Source: a virus
IMG/VR virus record: IMGVR_UViG_3300021178_000029
Location: 1 to 35,854 of that record
Length of the DNA stretch: 35,854 nt
Strand: one strand, 5' to 3'
How positions within the stretch are numbered: the first letter of the stretch is position 1; every line of letters starts with the position of its first letter. The notes below the pieces were generated by a model. It was not told the DNA's origin. It worked only from the letters and a program-made list of their open reading frames with translations, and made no database searches. This document shows, in pieces, positions 1 to 8,066 of the stretch. The translations under genes were made by a program, and so were the position numbers.

Positions 1-204
1 CTAGCCGCAGTAGCAGCAAAATCAGCATTGTCTTTGTTCTTAAGATCGGCCATCAAACGGAAAGCAATCGGACTGGCATTATTGGTCCATGCCTGCTCGA
101 ACATTTGAGGATTGGCATAGGCAGCATTGGCTCCTTGCTTGGTCAGAAAGGCTCGAGAGGCGGAAGCATAGGCATGTGCTGCCTCATTAACCGAGGCACC
201 AAAA
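1..204. repeat. Terminal direct repeat, left copy
   Basis: These bases recur at the right end of the window (35651-35854) with one difference, C at 122 against T at 35772. Both copies lie in the same ejection-protein gene, which reads continuously if the copies are merged. This is what an over-assembled circular or terminally redundant phage genome looks like; the unit length would be 35650 bases. Confidence 0.95.
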
Positions 205-1436
205 CGAAGCTTCTCTGCCAAGGCAGTCGGCCCCATGACTTCAGGATTTCCGGTAGCCCCAGCTTGCTGTTCTCGAGCAAAGTTAGTAGCGGCTCCAGTA
301 GCAGCAGAATTCTGCGCCGACAAACGATCCAAATACCCAGCTACTTCCTGATAGCTAGTATTGGGATCGAATGTATGGTTGGTTCCTGTTCCTATTCTTC
401 CCAGGAATTGATTCCATGCATTAGCTCCCGGACCAGTGTTCGGATTCTTGTCCAACAAGCTTTTCAAATTAGAGTAGACCTGACTGGTAGCGTTATAGCC
501 AGAAGCCGGATCTACATCGCGCGTTTGAGCAGAACTCCAACGAGTCTGTGCATCAGCTGCATTAGCTGCCTGCTGCTTGTTCATCCAAGATGGAGGGGCG
601 GGTAAAGAGGTAGATGCTGGCGCTGCAGCTGGAGGACCTCCTGGTGTCTTCTTTCCTGGCAAGAATCCAGCAACAGGAACCAGATTCCCAGCTGAATCTA
701 TTTGCCAACCGGCAGGAGCACCCAAAGGAATGGGCTCCCCTGCTTTCTGGCCATAGGTTAGACCGCTCCAATTAGGCTGGCTAACAGTAGGAGTAGCCTG
801 CGGACCTTGATTGAGCAATGTAGTTCCTGCTTGCCTGGCAGCAATAATGCTAGGAACTGCCTCGGCCCTGAGAGAAGCAGTCTGCAAAAAAGAATCATAT
901 TTCTGCGGATTGTTTCCCATCTTGCCAACCGCATCCGCAATTGAATTAGCTAACTGCGCAGCTTGCGGCCCTTTAGTATTGGCTTTCCAGTCCTGCAAAT
1001 CGCTTAGAAGCGCAGAAGGATCATTCTGGCCTACATGCGAAGCTGTAATGCGGCTCAAAGCCTCTCGAGCATCGCTATCCAGCCCAATAAGCATGTCATT
1101 GGTCTTAGCAGTCTGCTGATTGCTGGTAGCGACATTGCCTGTGTAATAGCTCCAGGTCTGCGGGGCCAATTGCTGTAGTTTTGCAGTCGATTTCGCAGGA
1201 TCAATCAAGCCCGTCGTAGGATCGGCCTGCAAATCAGGATCGCTCTGCATAGCAGCAATAACTGCCTTGCGTTCATTGTTGGCCTGAACCTCCGATTGCA
1301 GATTAATGCCGAGCCGCTGTTGCTGAATTGCTCCGCTCTGGAAGCTTTGGATTCCCTGCGCAGTGTTGACGAGATTACCCAAAGCTCCAAGCGTATTGGG
1401 CTGATTGACTTGGAGCGGAATACTGTAATCCGGCAT
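1..1436 (-). CDS. Ejection (DNA injection) protein, cut by the window edge
   Basis: The frame opens at ATG 1436 and is uninterrupted to base 1. Through the terminal redundancy it continues at 35650 and stops at 35572, giving about 504 residues. The protein is Ala/Gln/Asn-rich, with no signal peptide, a long helical N-terminal half and a Pro/Ala-rich linker near the middle. It lies between the gp7-like protein (its start overlaps that gene's stop as TAATG) and the 690-residue protein. In P22-like phages this place holds the ejection proteins (gp7, gp20, gp16) that leave the capsid to form a channel across the envelope. The ejection role is inferred from position and composition; I see no catalytic motif. 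Confidence 0.75.
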   Translation of the reverse strand, partial: MPDYSIPLQVNQPNTLGALGNLVNTAQGIQSFQSGAIQQQRLGINLQSEVQANNERKAVIAAMQSDPDLQADPTTGLIDPAKSTAKLQQLAPQTWSYYTGNVATSNQQTAKTNDMLIGLDSDAREALSRITASHVGQNDPSALLSDLQDWKANTKGPQAAQLANSIADAVGKMGNNPQKYDSFLQTASLRAEAVPSIIAARQAGTTLLNQGPQATPTVSQPNWSGLTYGQKAGEPIPLGAPAGWQIDSAGNLVPVAGFLPGKKTPGGPPAAAPASTSLPAPPSWMNKQQAANAADAQTRWSSAQTRDVDPASGYNATSQVYSNLKSLLDKNPNTGPGANAWNQFLGRIGTGTNHTFDPNTSYQEVAGYLDRLSAQNSAATGAATNFAREQQAGATGNPEVMGPTALAEKLRFGASVNEAAHAYASASRAFLTKQGANAAYANPQMFEQAWTNNASPIAFRLMADLKNKDNADFAATAA

Positions 1437-2431
1437 TATCCGGCTCCCAATCCTGCATCCCACGGAACCGCTGCAGCACCTGCGCCGCCGCCTCCAGACA
1501 GTAGATTCTGGAAAGCATAGGCGCTACCAAGATTACCAATCCCGCCGCTAAGAGCGTTAGCTACGCCGACTTGTCCAGCAGCCTGTGCCTGCCCCAATCC
1601 CTGAATAGTCTGCGAGATCCCGCTAGAGAATAGCGGAGCGCCCGAGGCACTTCCTGTAGAAGCCTGTTCACCAAGTTGGGCAAGATTCCCAAGACGGCCG
1701 TAGATATTCTGCTGATTGGTCGTGTAGTTCTGGAATGCTTGCTGATAGGCATTTTGCGCATAGTTCTGTCCGAAGCTCTGCAGACCTGCAAGGGTATTAC
1801 CGCTCATTCCGGTAGCGGCTCCTTCATTGGCAATCTGCCCTTCGCCCTGCCCTAACTGGAAATTGAATCCAGGCGCTAAATTCGCATTCAGATCCGAAGC
1901 GCCGAAAGGATGCATCAACCATCCGGCACTTCCAGGAGTGCCATTACCTGATGCAGCTGCCTGCATTCCAGAAGTCTGCTGACCGCTGGTAGGTCTGGCC
2001 GCTTGTGCGGCCGTGGTAGTAACGCCAAAAGCACTCCCAGGATAGCTATTGCCATACTGATCCTGCACCATGCCGTTAGGCTGTAGGGTATATCCGGCAT
2101 TGGCATATTGAGGAGGAAGCGTTGCTCCTGCAGCTGCAGCACCGCTCGACTGCGCTGGAGCTAATCCTCCCCCCATATTTCCGGCAGGACCGTAGGAATT
2201 TCCTGATCCAATTCCTAGCTGATAATCGAGAGAGTTAAGAGCACCAACACCTTGCTGCATGTAAGGCGAAAGATTGCCCATGACTTGGTTGAACATTCCA
2301 AGTTGGGCATTAGTGGCATTCTGTGCGGCTCCGGCCTGAGAACTAGCGGCTCCAGAGGCAGCATTCGCGCCCAGCAGACCGCCTATAAGGCTAGTTCCTC
2401 CAAGGATTGCCGCACCGATGGAAAATGGCAT
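1436..2431 (-). CDS. gp7-like ejection protein (DNA transfer protein)
   Basis: 331 residues. The N-terminus has a hydrophobic Gly/Ala/Leu stretch (about residues 5-30, with GGLLGANAA) followed by a Gln/Asn/Ala/Gly-rich low-complexity body. This pattern is typical of P22 gp7-type proteins and other podovirus ejection proteins. The C-terminus is glycine-rich. The start codon overlaps the stop of the upstream 58-residue gene (TGATG), and the stop overlaps the next ejection gene. The assignment rests on N-terminal character and on its place between the gp10-like tail gene and two further ejection genes. Confidence 0.7.
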   Translation of the reverse strand: MPFSIGAAILGGTSLIGGLLGANAASGAASSQAGAAQNATNAQLGMFNQVMGNLSPYMQQGVGALNSLDYQLGIGSGNSYGPAGNMGGGLAPAQSSGAAAAGATLPPQYANAGYTLQPNGMVQDQYGNSYPGSAFGVTTTAAQAARPTSGQQTSGMQAAASGNGTPGSAGWLMHPFGASDLNANLAPGFNFQLGQGEGQIANEGAATGMSGNTLAGLQSFGQNYAQNAYQQAFQNYTTNQQNIYGRLGNLAQLGEQASTGSASGAPLFSSGISQTIQGLGQAQAAGQVGVANALSGGIGNLGSAYAFQNLLSGGGGAGAAAVPWDAGLGAG

Positions 2432-2607
2432 CAGTCGCCTCCAAAGCGCCTATCGCGCTCTTCCATCATTTCGTCTGCAATGATCGCGCATTCCACTACA
2501 GTCCTCGGTATAGCCTTGTCTCGAGTCGTCCCAGGATGCAGGCTCATAGCCATGACTGCCGAAAAATAGGCATCCCATGCAAGCTTTCTGCCGGCGTCTT
2601 CGTTCAT
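2431..2607 (-). CDS. Small hypothetical protein in the tail/ejection operon
   Basis: A 58-residue frame starting MNEDAGRKLAWDAYF, with an acidic C-terminal helix (DEMMEERDRR). It is tied to both neighbours: its ATG overlaps the upstream stop (ATGA at 2607-2604) and its stop overlaps the downstream start (TGATG). That tight coupling is the main support. The function is not recognised; it may be an internal virion or assembly factor. Confidence 0.7.
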   Translation of the reverse strand: MNEDAGRKLAWDAYFSAVMAMSLHPGTTRDKAIPRTVVECAIIADEMMEERDRRFGGD

Positions 2608-2972
2608 GATGGGAAAAACGTCAAAGTAGGAGCGCCACCACCATAAGTGACGGTTAGGATATCTCCCGGAGACATCGGGAAATATCCTGATACTGGCCCA
2701 GGGGTATATGTATTTTTGCGAGTTATCGTGACCGCAGAAGCCGCATTTCCAGTGATGAGCATTTGCCCGCGCTGACTGGCTTTATAGAAGGTCGGAGAAG
2801 TCCCTACGACCACGGCAGATTCCGTCTGAGGCACACCCGCAATAGCATTAAAGAAACGCCACCAAGCCTGTTCTACAGCCCCGCTATCCTTTTTGGCGAT
2901 AGGAGCTTCTGGCTTGGGGATGCCCGTAAAGTCGCCGGTAGTTCCGGGGGTTAAATAGGATTGGCTAGCCAT
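2604..2972 (-). CDS. Probable small virion protein
   Basis: 122 residues. A Pro/Lys-rich N-terminal tail is followed by a helix (EQAWWRFFNAIAG) and a Ser/Thr/Gly/Val-rich beta region that contains YTPGPVSGYFP. No signal peptide or membrane segment. It sits directly after the gp10-like gene and overlaps it at one base, so a tail-associated structural role is likely. The position matches that of the tail needle in P22, but I see no needle-type coiled coil, so I do not call it that. Confidence 0.65.
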   Translation of the reverse strand: MASQSYLTPGTTGDFTGIPKPEAPIAKKDSGAVEQAWWRFFNAIAGVPQTESAVVVGTSPTFYKASQRGQMLITGNAASAVTITRKNTYTPGPVSGYFPMSPGDILTVTYGGGAPTLTFFPS

Positions 2973-4621
2973 TAATGTGCCGATGCTTGCGCCCGTAAGT
3001 TAGCCGAAATTATCACCCATTTCACGGGATCTGACACTTCTACTTGAAAGATCCGGTCGCGACCCATTCCGAGACGCTGCCAGCGAGCCCGATTCTTATA
3101 CTGTCCTATCGCTCCTACAGATGTCCAATGCTGATTGGAGAATGTGGATCCCCCATCGTCTGAATATGTAAGCATCGCCTGAGGATTGCTCCCTTGGCCT
3201 GTAACAAGCCCAACTCCAGGTTCAAATTGAATCTGTAATTCTTGGTATGCCACGCGCTTTAGGTCTGCTGTCAAATGAGGAGCGCGCCGCATGCGCCAAA
3301 TCGGAACCCCGCCAGCATCGGTATAAACGCCAAGGTCGAGCGAGTAGAGATTGCCATTAGACCAGTCGCCTACCACGACTTTGTTCGAAAAGACCGCTGC
3401 GCAATTGCCTCTGTCGCGATGTAGCACATTCAGATTGTCTCGATATAGTCTCTTGTGCCAAAGCCTAGAGGTGTCGTCATAGACCCATGTGATATCGGCG
3501 CTTGGCAAGGTCAGGACATAGAACTCATGCCCTCCCTGCTGGTATGTATAGGCCCGCGCATCAGAGATGACCGGATAGCTCGTAATCGCATTTTCCACTG
3601 CATAGGTCGAGATGCGTTCCGGGATATATCCGTTCATCTTCCAGACTATTCCCTGCCCACGAGAATCCTTCCCTAACCATGCAAAGCTTCCCCCAAGGCG
3701 GGAAATGGAATACTGAGCCGCGCAGCCATGCTGGGTCGAGGTTCCCGGAAGCCGGACGAACGGGAAAGGGAATGATCCTTGATCTACCCAAACCTCGCTC
3801 GAACGCTCCCCGAGCAGGAAGACTTCCCGATTGTTTACAATCAGGGTAACCAGGAAATCCGCCGACCCGTCTTTAAGCCCGACAGACAGCGGCTGACTGG
3901 CAGGAGAATTCAGGTTACTGGCTCCCCATTGATTGCTATTTGGATTCGCATAGACGAAAAATCCGTCTACTTCCCCTACCTGGGAGCCTCCCGTAAAGGC
4001 ACCATCAACGGTAGTCATTGCCTCTGGACCGAGTGTATTGGTCAGACTGATGGTATAGGTTCCGGTTGTTCCTGTGCCTGTTCCAAAGGCTGTAATCTGT
4101 GTGCCCGGAGTGATCCCGGCTCCGCTTACGGTCTGGAAAAGCCCCAGGAACCCGCTCGTCATCGAATTAACGGTCAGGGTAAATCCAGCCATCGTCCCAT
4201 TGAACGAGGCTCCGGTACCGATGCTGGAAAAGTAGCCAGTGCTTGGCACATAGACATAACGGCTATTGCCATCCACCAGCATTACATGTGTGCCGTTGTC
4301 CGCGATCGAGACAGGCCCTGCGCTAGTAGCTAGACTTCCAACGAAAGTCGCCACAAAGCCCGTAGAGACGCTGTAGACGCTGGATCCGCAGACGGCTATC
4401 AGGATGGTCGAGCCGCTGAATACGCCTAGTCCTCGGACTTCTGCTAGGTCTGCAAAGGTCAGGAGCGTGGTCTTGCCGGGAACAGGATAGAGATTGACCT
4501 GACCGCGCCCGTCAGGACGCTTTACCTCTAGGACTTCTGGGTACCAATTAATGCACTCCTCGTCATCCGCATAGATGGAACGAGCAGTGTAAGTAGGTCC
4601 GCAGAAGTCAAAATCGCTCAC
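2972..4621 (-). CDS. gp10-like tail hub / packaged-DNA stabilisation protein
   Basis: 549 residues. The N-terminus (FCGPTYTARSIYADDEECINWYPE) followed by LYPVPGKTTLLTF and repeated beta-propeller-like strands is typical of the P22 gp10 family, which closes the portal channel after packaging and holds the tailspikes. Residues about 139-203 form an extra Gly/Thr-rich module (from FNGTMAGFTLTV to TGTYTISLTN) absent from the plain propeller pattern; a related module sits in the gp4-like protein. The gene lies immediately after the small 84-residue gene and before other tail genes, in the same order as in P22-like phages. Confidence 0.85.
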   Translation of the reverse strand: MSDFDFCGPTYTARSIYADDEECINWYPEVLEVKRPDGRGQVNLYPVPGKTTLLTFADLAEVRGLGVFSGSTILIAVCGSSVYSVSTGFVATFVGSLATSAGPVSIADNGTHVMLVDGNSRYVYVPSTGYFSSIGTGASFNGTMAGFTLTVNSMTSGFLGLFQTVSGAGITPGTQITAFGTGTGTTGTYTISLTNTLGPEAMTTVDGAFTGGSQVGEVDGFFVYANPNSNQWGASNLNSPASQPLSVGLKDGSADFLVTLIVNNREVFLLGERSSEVWVDQGSFPFPFVRLPGTSTQHGCAAQYSISRLGGSFAWLGKDSRGQGIVWKMNGYIPERISTYAVENAITSYPVISDARAYTYQQGGHEFYVLTLPSADITWVYDDTSRLWHKRLYRDNLNVLHRDRGNCAAVFSNKVVVGDWSNGNLYSLDLGVYTDAGGVPIWRMRRAPHLTADLKRVAYQELQIQFEPGVGLVTGQGSNPQAMLTYSDDGGSTFSNQHWTSVGAIGQYKNRARWQRLGMGRDRIFQVEVSDPVKWVIISANLRAQASAH

Positions 4622-4876
4622 TTATCCGCCAAACTTGATTTTCCCCGCACCCGAGAGCCAACCAGCCAAGGCAAGAATGGCCGCCCCAAGGATCCAGAGA
4701 CCTTTCGATATAAGCCCAGTACCGACATACTGCGGGAAGATTTCTTCCCAAATGATGCGGGCGACATTTCTAGAGAGCTTTTCTGCGTACTCTGGCGAGC
4801 ACGAAAGTTCGGCAGCTCTACGGGCAATGGCTTCGAATTCTTCATCTGATAAAACTCCCTTCCGCCTATCCTCCAT
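4622..4876 (-). CDS. Small membrane protein between the tail genes
   Basis: 84 residues. A charged helical N-terminal part (MEDRRKGVLSDEEFEAIARRA) is followed by one hydrophobic segment near the C-terminus (residues about 57-76, LWILGAAILALAGWLSG). Its start overlaps the gp4-like stop and it ends one base before the gp10-like gene. The single C-terminal membrane anchor is unusual among virion genes. It could be a tail-associated membrane factor or a holin-like protein; no family was recognised. Confidence 0.65.
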   Translation of the reverse strand: MEDRRKGVLSDEEFEAIARRAAELSCSPEYAEKLSRNVARIIWEEIFPQYVGTGLISKGLWILGAAILALAGWLSGAGKIKFGG

Positions 4877-5832
4877 TATGCGAACCCGCCATGTAGGATC
4901 CAGCCAGCATCCTTGCGAATCTGCTGCAATAGCACATCATCAAATGTGGCGGGGACCTGTGGATTCATATTGGTGCGACGGACTAACGACCTGCCGGCAG
5001 CTGCAAACTTCTGGATCATCTGTACTTGGGTCGGCTCAAGCTTTCCATACTCAGGCATAAGCAATTCAGCCAAGCCCCAGTGCATAGCCCCCTGATAGCC
5101 TTGCGGCAGCACGATATTGTCATTGACGGTGGAGAAGTTGTTCAGCACCGTATCGACAAAGATATGCATCTCCCCTTGGCTAGGATTGGGGAAGAAATAC
5201 AGGCTCGCTAGCGGCTCCGTAGGCAGCATCGAGATAATCTTCGGCCACGGTCCAGGCAGAGTCTTGATTCCTATCTGCTGGTAGCGCTCGTAAGGCCAGA
5301 CATCAACGTCATAATCGAGCGTCCCGGTAATGCTGTTCACGACACGCACAAAGGCCGTATTGATCCGCATGGGACGCGGCTGGTAAGAGGTGATGGTGAT
5401 ACTTCCTGTCGAGGGAGACGACAGATTAAGATTGTAGGTCCCTATTGCGTTGTTACCATTGCCGCCAAAAGCCGTTCCGAGGCTCGTGATGGCGCTACCT
5501 GCAGTAATACCGGAACCAGAGATAATCTGTCCAGTAGAGATAGCACCCGATGCGAGATTAGTGACAGTAAGCACAGTTCCGCTAACGGATCCGGTAAAAG
5601 ATGAACCCACAGAACCGCCCGGGCCAATGGTGTAAATGTATTGTCCACCGACAAGCTCCAGAATGACTTCCTGTACCGAGAATACCAGCAAGTGGTCGTT
5701 TGACCACTGATCCAGCATTTCGTTAAGCAGATAGAACGCGTCGTTAGTCTCGGCGGTTCCTATGGTGTCGCCTGAGCCGAATGCACCTATCGACCGGAAG
5801 GCGGACGAGATTATGTTCAGAGGTTGTGCCAT
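4876..5832 (-). CDS. gp4-like head-to-tail adaptor (tail accessory factor)
   Basis: 318 residues. The start (MAQPLNIISSAFRSIGAF) followed by ETNDAFYLLNEMLDQWSND is a hallmark of the P22 gp4 family, which forms the ring below the portal. The C-terminal part (YQGAMHWGLAELLMPEYGK) continues the family. Residues about 78-149 (SFTGSVSGTVLTVTNL onward) are a Ser/Thr/Gly-rich insertion not expected in the adaptor core, and related to one in the gp10-like protein. The gene sits between the decoration protein and the small membrane protein. P22 gp4 has been linked to muralytic activity; whether this one does is unknown. Confidence 0.85.
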   Translation of the reverse strand: MAQPLNIISSAFRSIGAFGSGDTIGTAETNDAFYLLNEMLDQWSNDHLLVFSVQEVILELVGGQYIYTIGPGGSVGSSFTGSVSGTVLTVTNLASGAISTGQIISGSGITAGSAITSLGTAFGGNGNNAIGTYNLNLSSPSTGSITITSYQPRPMRINTAFVRVVNSITGTLDYDVDVWPYERYQQIGIKTLPGPWPKIISMLPTEPLASLYFFPNPSQGEMHIFVDTVLNNFSTVNDNIVLPQGYQGAMHWGLAELLMPEYGKLEPTQVQMIQKFAAAGRSLVRRTNMNPQVPATFDDVLLQQIRKDAGWILHGGFA

Positions 5833-6533
5833 CAGACATTACGAAATATAAGCGCAATGTTAGCTGCGGAAAGAGCAGACCCCGTAGCATTGATATCAGA
5901 TACCGCATAAGTCGCTGATGCCGCATTCTGGGCTACCGAATGCACCCCCATGCCGGCATACAAACCGCCTGATGTAGCCGTAGCATTGGTGAACTCTACC
6001 GCGATATTAGAGGCAGTCTGCAACTGATTGCCGCCATACATCGAGAGTGTCTGTCCAAGGGCTGTAGTTGCCGCTCCGATCGAACTGGTATTCGTGGAAA
6101 GCACAAACGCCACGAAATACTCGCCAGGATTGAACGAAACGTTCATCGGAACCGAGATAGCTCGAACAGCCGCTTGGTTAAGCTGCGTCTGGCCTGCCGT
6201 ATTGCTGGCAACACTGAAACTGACCGTGGTCGAGCCGGTAGAAAGCGAATTCAGCGTCGAAGCACTATTACTGTAAATCCCTGCAATGGCTGTGATGACC
6301 AAGCCGTAGGTAACGGCAGAAGCGGTCGAGGCTACTGACATTCCGACCAGAACATCAACCCGGCTGGCACTGAATGCCCCTGCTACAGGCAAGTACTGAA
6401 AACTCATACTGCCCATTGTCGGGGCAGTAATGGCTGTCAGATTGCCATCAGGAAAGATCGTCCGGTTCGGGATCTTTAGGGGGCCAATCCCCGTCGAGGC
6501 TAGACCTGATGGAAGATCGGCATGCAGGGCCAT
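5832..6533 (-). CDS. Decoration-type virion protein, paralogue of the 8801-9541 product
   Basis: 233 residues, almost entirely Ser/Thr/Ala/Val beta-rich sequence, without signal peptide or Cys. It aligns along nearly all its length with the product of 8801-9541: both have SVASNTAGxTQLNQ, SIGxxTTALGQT, ATATSGGL and ATYAVSDINATG, and both end in FRNV. Such paralogues next to the coat gene suggest head decoration or head-fibre subunits. The start follows the previous gene with no gap. Confidence 0.7.
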   Translation of the reverse strand: MALHADLPSGLASTGIGPLKIPNRTIFPDGNLTAITAPTMGSMSFQYLPVAGAFSASRVDVLVGMSVASTASAVTYGLVITAIAGIYSNSASTLNSLSTGSTTVSFSVASNTAGQTQLNQAAVRAISVPMNVSFNPGEYFVAFVLSTNTSSIGAATTALGQTLSMYGGNQLQTASNIAVEFTNATATSGGLYAGMGVHSVAQNAASATYAVSDINATGSALSAANIALIFRNV

Positions 6534-6920
6534 CTAGACCCCTTCTCCAGGAGACATATATACGTCAGCCGTTGCAGCTGCAGTGCCACACCACAAAGCA
6601 AAGAATGAATTGACCGGGAAATCCAGTACTTCGACTTCAGACCCAAGAAACGTGAGCATCCCGCCTCCGCTGCTGGCTAGCGGTGTTTGCTGGCCTGCGG
6701 TCGGAGTGCCACCAGCGCCGGCAATGTTCGTGGCAATCTGTGCGGTCTGCCCCCAAGCGATATGCACCAATCCTGAAGTCGTGTTGGCTACTACAATCCT
6801 GATCTGCTGCCGCACGCTCTGAGCATTGCCGACAAGTTGGAATGGCGTAGCAGTCGGCGTAGCCGTTACCGAAGCATGATATTGCCCGTTAGTCTGTCCA
6901 AACGCCGTCGCGGTCGCCAT
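6534..6920 (-). CDS. Small structural protein
   Basis: 128 residues, Ala/Thr/Gly-rich, with alternating hydrophobic strands (QIRIVVANTTSGLVHIAWG and VLDFPVNSFFALWCG). This is typical of small phage head or decoration proteins. It abuts the decoration paralogue downstream and the methyltransferase upstream (6921), with no spacer on either side. No enzymatic motif seen. Confidence 0.65.
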   Translation of the reverse strand: MATATAFGQTNGQYHASVTATPTATPFQLVGNAQSVRQQIRIVVANTTSGLVHIAWGQTAQIATNIAGAGGTPTAGQQTPLASSGGGMLTFLGSEVEVLDFPVNSFFALWCGTAAATADVYMSPGEGV

Positions 6921-7517
6921 TTATGCCTTCTTGGTCATGGTGCAATGAGTGTCTAAGCAGGCATCTTTATAATTTGCCATAGCAAACTGCTGGTATTCGC
7001 TGTTGCGGGTCACAAGATCAGGCCGCATTCCATAGCCCCAAGCGCATTCCAGATCGCAGGAATAGCCTTTAGGATTCCAGCGAATATCCGTATGCGGGGC
7101 GTCCGTCTCCCGCCATTTTTTCGACAGATAGTAAAAGGACATCTCGCTCACTGGAGGCCACGCATGGGTGAAATCGCCATAGGCCCGATTGCTGGCCCAA
7201 TGCGGAGTAATGATCGTTGCTTTCGCTCCAGGCTTGAGAACCCGATAAAGCTCATTGTAGAAATGCACCCGCTCTTCGCCAGTCAGATGCTCAATAAAAT
7301 GGCTCGAGTGAACCTCGTCCACTGAATCATCGTCATACGGCCAGCGGGCGCGCACATCCATGACGACATCAACCCCATCCATCTTGTATTGGTCGATACC
7401 GGTCCATTCTCCAAGACCATCATCATTCTTTTTCTTGTTTTTCCCACAACCTACATCCAATCTTGTGATAGACTTTGGCTCTGCCTTTATCGATTTCAAC
7501 TTAGCAGAGGACCTCAT
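6921..7517 (-). CDS. SAM-dependent methyltransferase (class I)
   Basis: 198 residues from ATG 7517. Motif I is LDVGCG (residues 20-25), an acidic residue follows the second strand (GID, about 42), and HFIEHL (73-78) and RVLKPGAKATI (about 92-102) match the Methyltransf_11-type fold. GGAG lies seven bases before ATG 7517, so I prefer this start to an in-frame ATG 33 bases upstream. Its ATG overlaps, on the opposite strand, the ATG of the HNH gene (CATG). The substrate is unknown; with the nearby glycosyltransferase it may modify a virion protein, host envelope sugar or DNA. Confidence 0.85.
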   Translation of the reverse strand: MRSSAKLKSIKAEPKSITRLDVGCGKNKKKNDDGLGEWTGIDQYKMDGVDVVMDVRARWPYDDDSVDEVHSSHFIEHLTGEERVHFYNELYRVLKPGAKATIITPHWASNRAYGDFTHAWPPVSEMSFYYLSKKWRETDAPHTDIRWNPKGYSCDLECAWGYGMRPDLVTRNSEYQQFAMANYKDACLDTHCTMTKKA

Positions 7518-7908
7518 GCCAGTCTCCAGAATTTGCAAACAATGTGGCAATTCATATTCAACTTTTCCGTGTCAGAAAAAGTTCTTTTGTAGCCAAAAAT
7601 GTTATGACACATCTAAATCAGGCTCCGGTAATCCTAAATGGAGGGGCGGGGTATTGCATGCTTCCGATGGATACATCTATATCTACGCTCCCAATCATCC
7701 TGATGCTACTAAGCTTGGATATGTTCTTGAGCATAGACTTATTATGGAACAAATCGTTGGAAGACGGCTTACCAAGAAAGAAGCGGTTCATCACAAAAAT
7801 GGCATACGAGATGACAATAGCCCAGATAATCTGGCGCTTTGCGAAAGCAATGGAAAACATGCCGCTAAACATCATGTAAAAAGAGACAAGCTAGGTAAAT
7901 TTTCATAA
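7516..7908 (+). CDS. HNH homing-type endonuclease on the opposite strand
   Basis: 130 residues. An N-terminal zinc ribbon (C7, C10, C25, C29) is followed by a GNPKWRGG motif, EHRLIME and the HNH core VHHKNGIRDDNSPDNL. This is a common architecture of free-standing phage HNH endonucleases that cut near their insertion site to spread. ATG 7516 has AGAGG five bases upstream. It is the only rightward gene inside the long leftward structural block. Its start overlaps the methyltransferase start and its stop at 7908 abuts the stop of the next leftward gene at 7909. Base composition is more A/T-rich than the neighbours, consistent with acquisition. Confidence 0.85.
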   Translation: MPVSRICKQCGNSYSTFPCQKKFFCSQKCYDTSKSGSGNPKWRGGVLHASDGYIYIYAPNHPDATKLGYVLEHRLIMEQIVGRRLTKKEAVHHKNGIRDDNSPDNLALCESNGKHAAKHHVKRDKLGKFS

Positions 7909-8058
7909 TCAAGCTTTCAGGGCTGCTAGCGCGGCCTGCATGGTCGCAACAAATGCATTTTTCTTGGACAGATCGGCTTCCTGAGCGGTAGCCACGGCAA
8001 CTATCTGCCTCAAAGCCTCTTCCGCTGCGGCCACATGCACATCAACGCTGGTATCCAT
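7909..8058 (-). CDS. Small Ala-rich hypothetical protein
   Basis: 49 residues, predicted helical (AAAEEALRQIVAVATAQEAD, then KKNAFVATMQAALAALKA). GGAG precedes ATG 8058. The stop codon at 7909-7911 is directly adjacent to the stop of the opposite-strand HNH gene. It resembles small helical proteins found among phage structural genes. Function unknown. Confidence 0.7.
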   Translation of the reverse strand: MDTSVDVHVAAAEEALRQIVAVATAQEADLSKKNAFVATMQAALAALKA

Positions 8059-8066
8059 AACTTCTC

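Noticed and set aside
3779-4333. Long rightward ORF inside the gp10-like gene
   Set aside because: It is antisense to a well-supported tail gene, without ribosome-binding site or domain.
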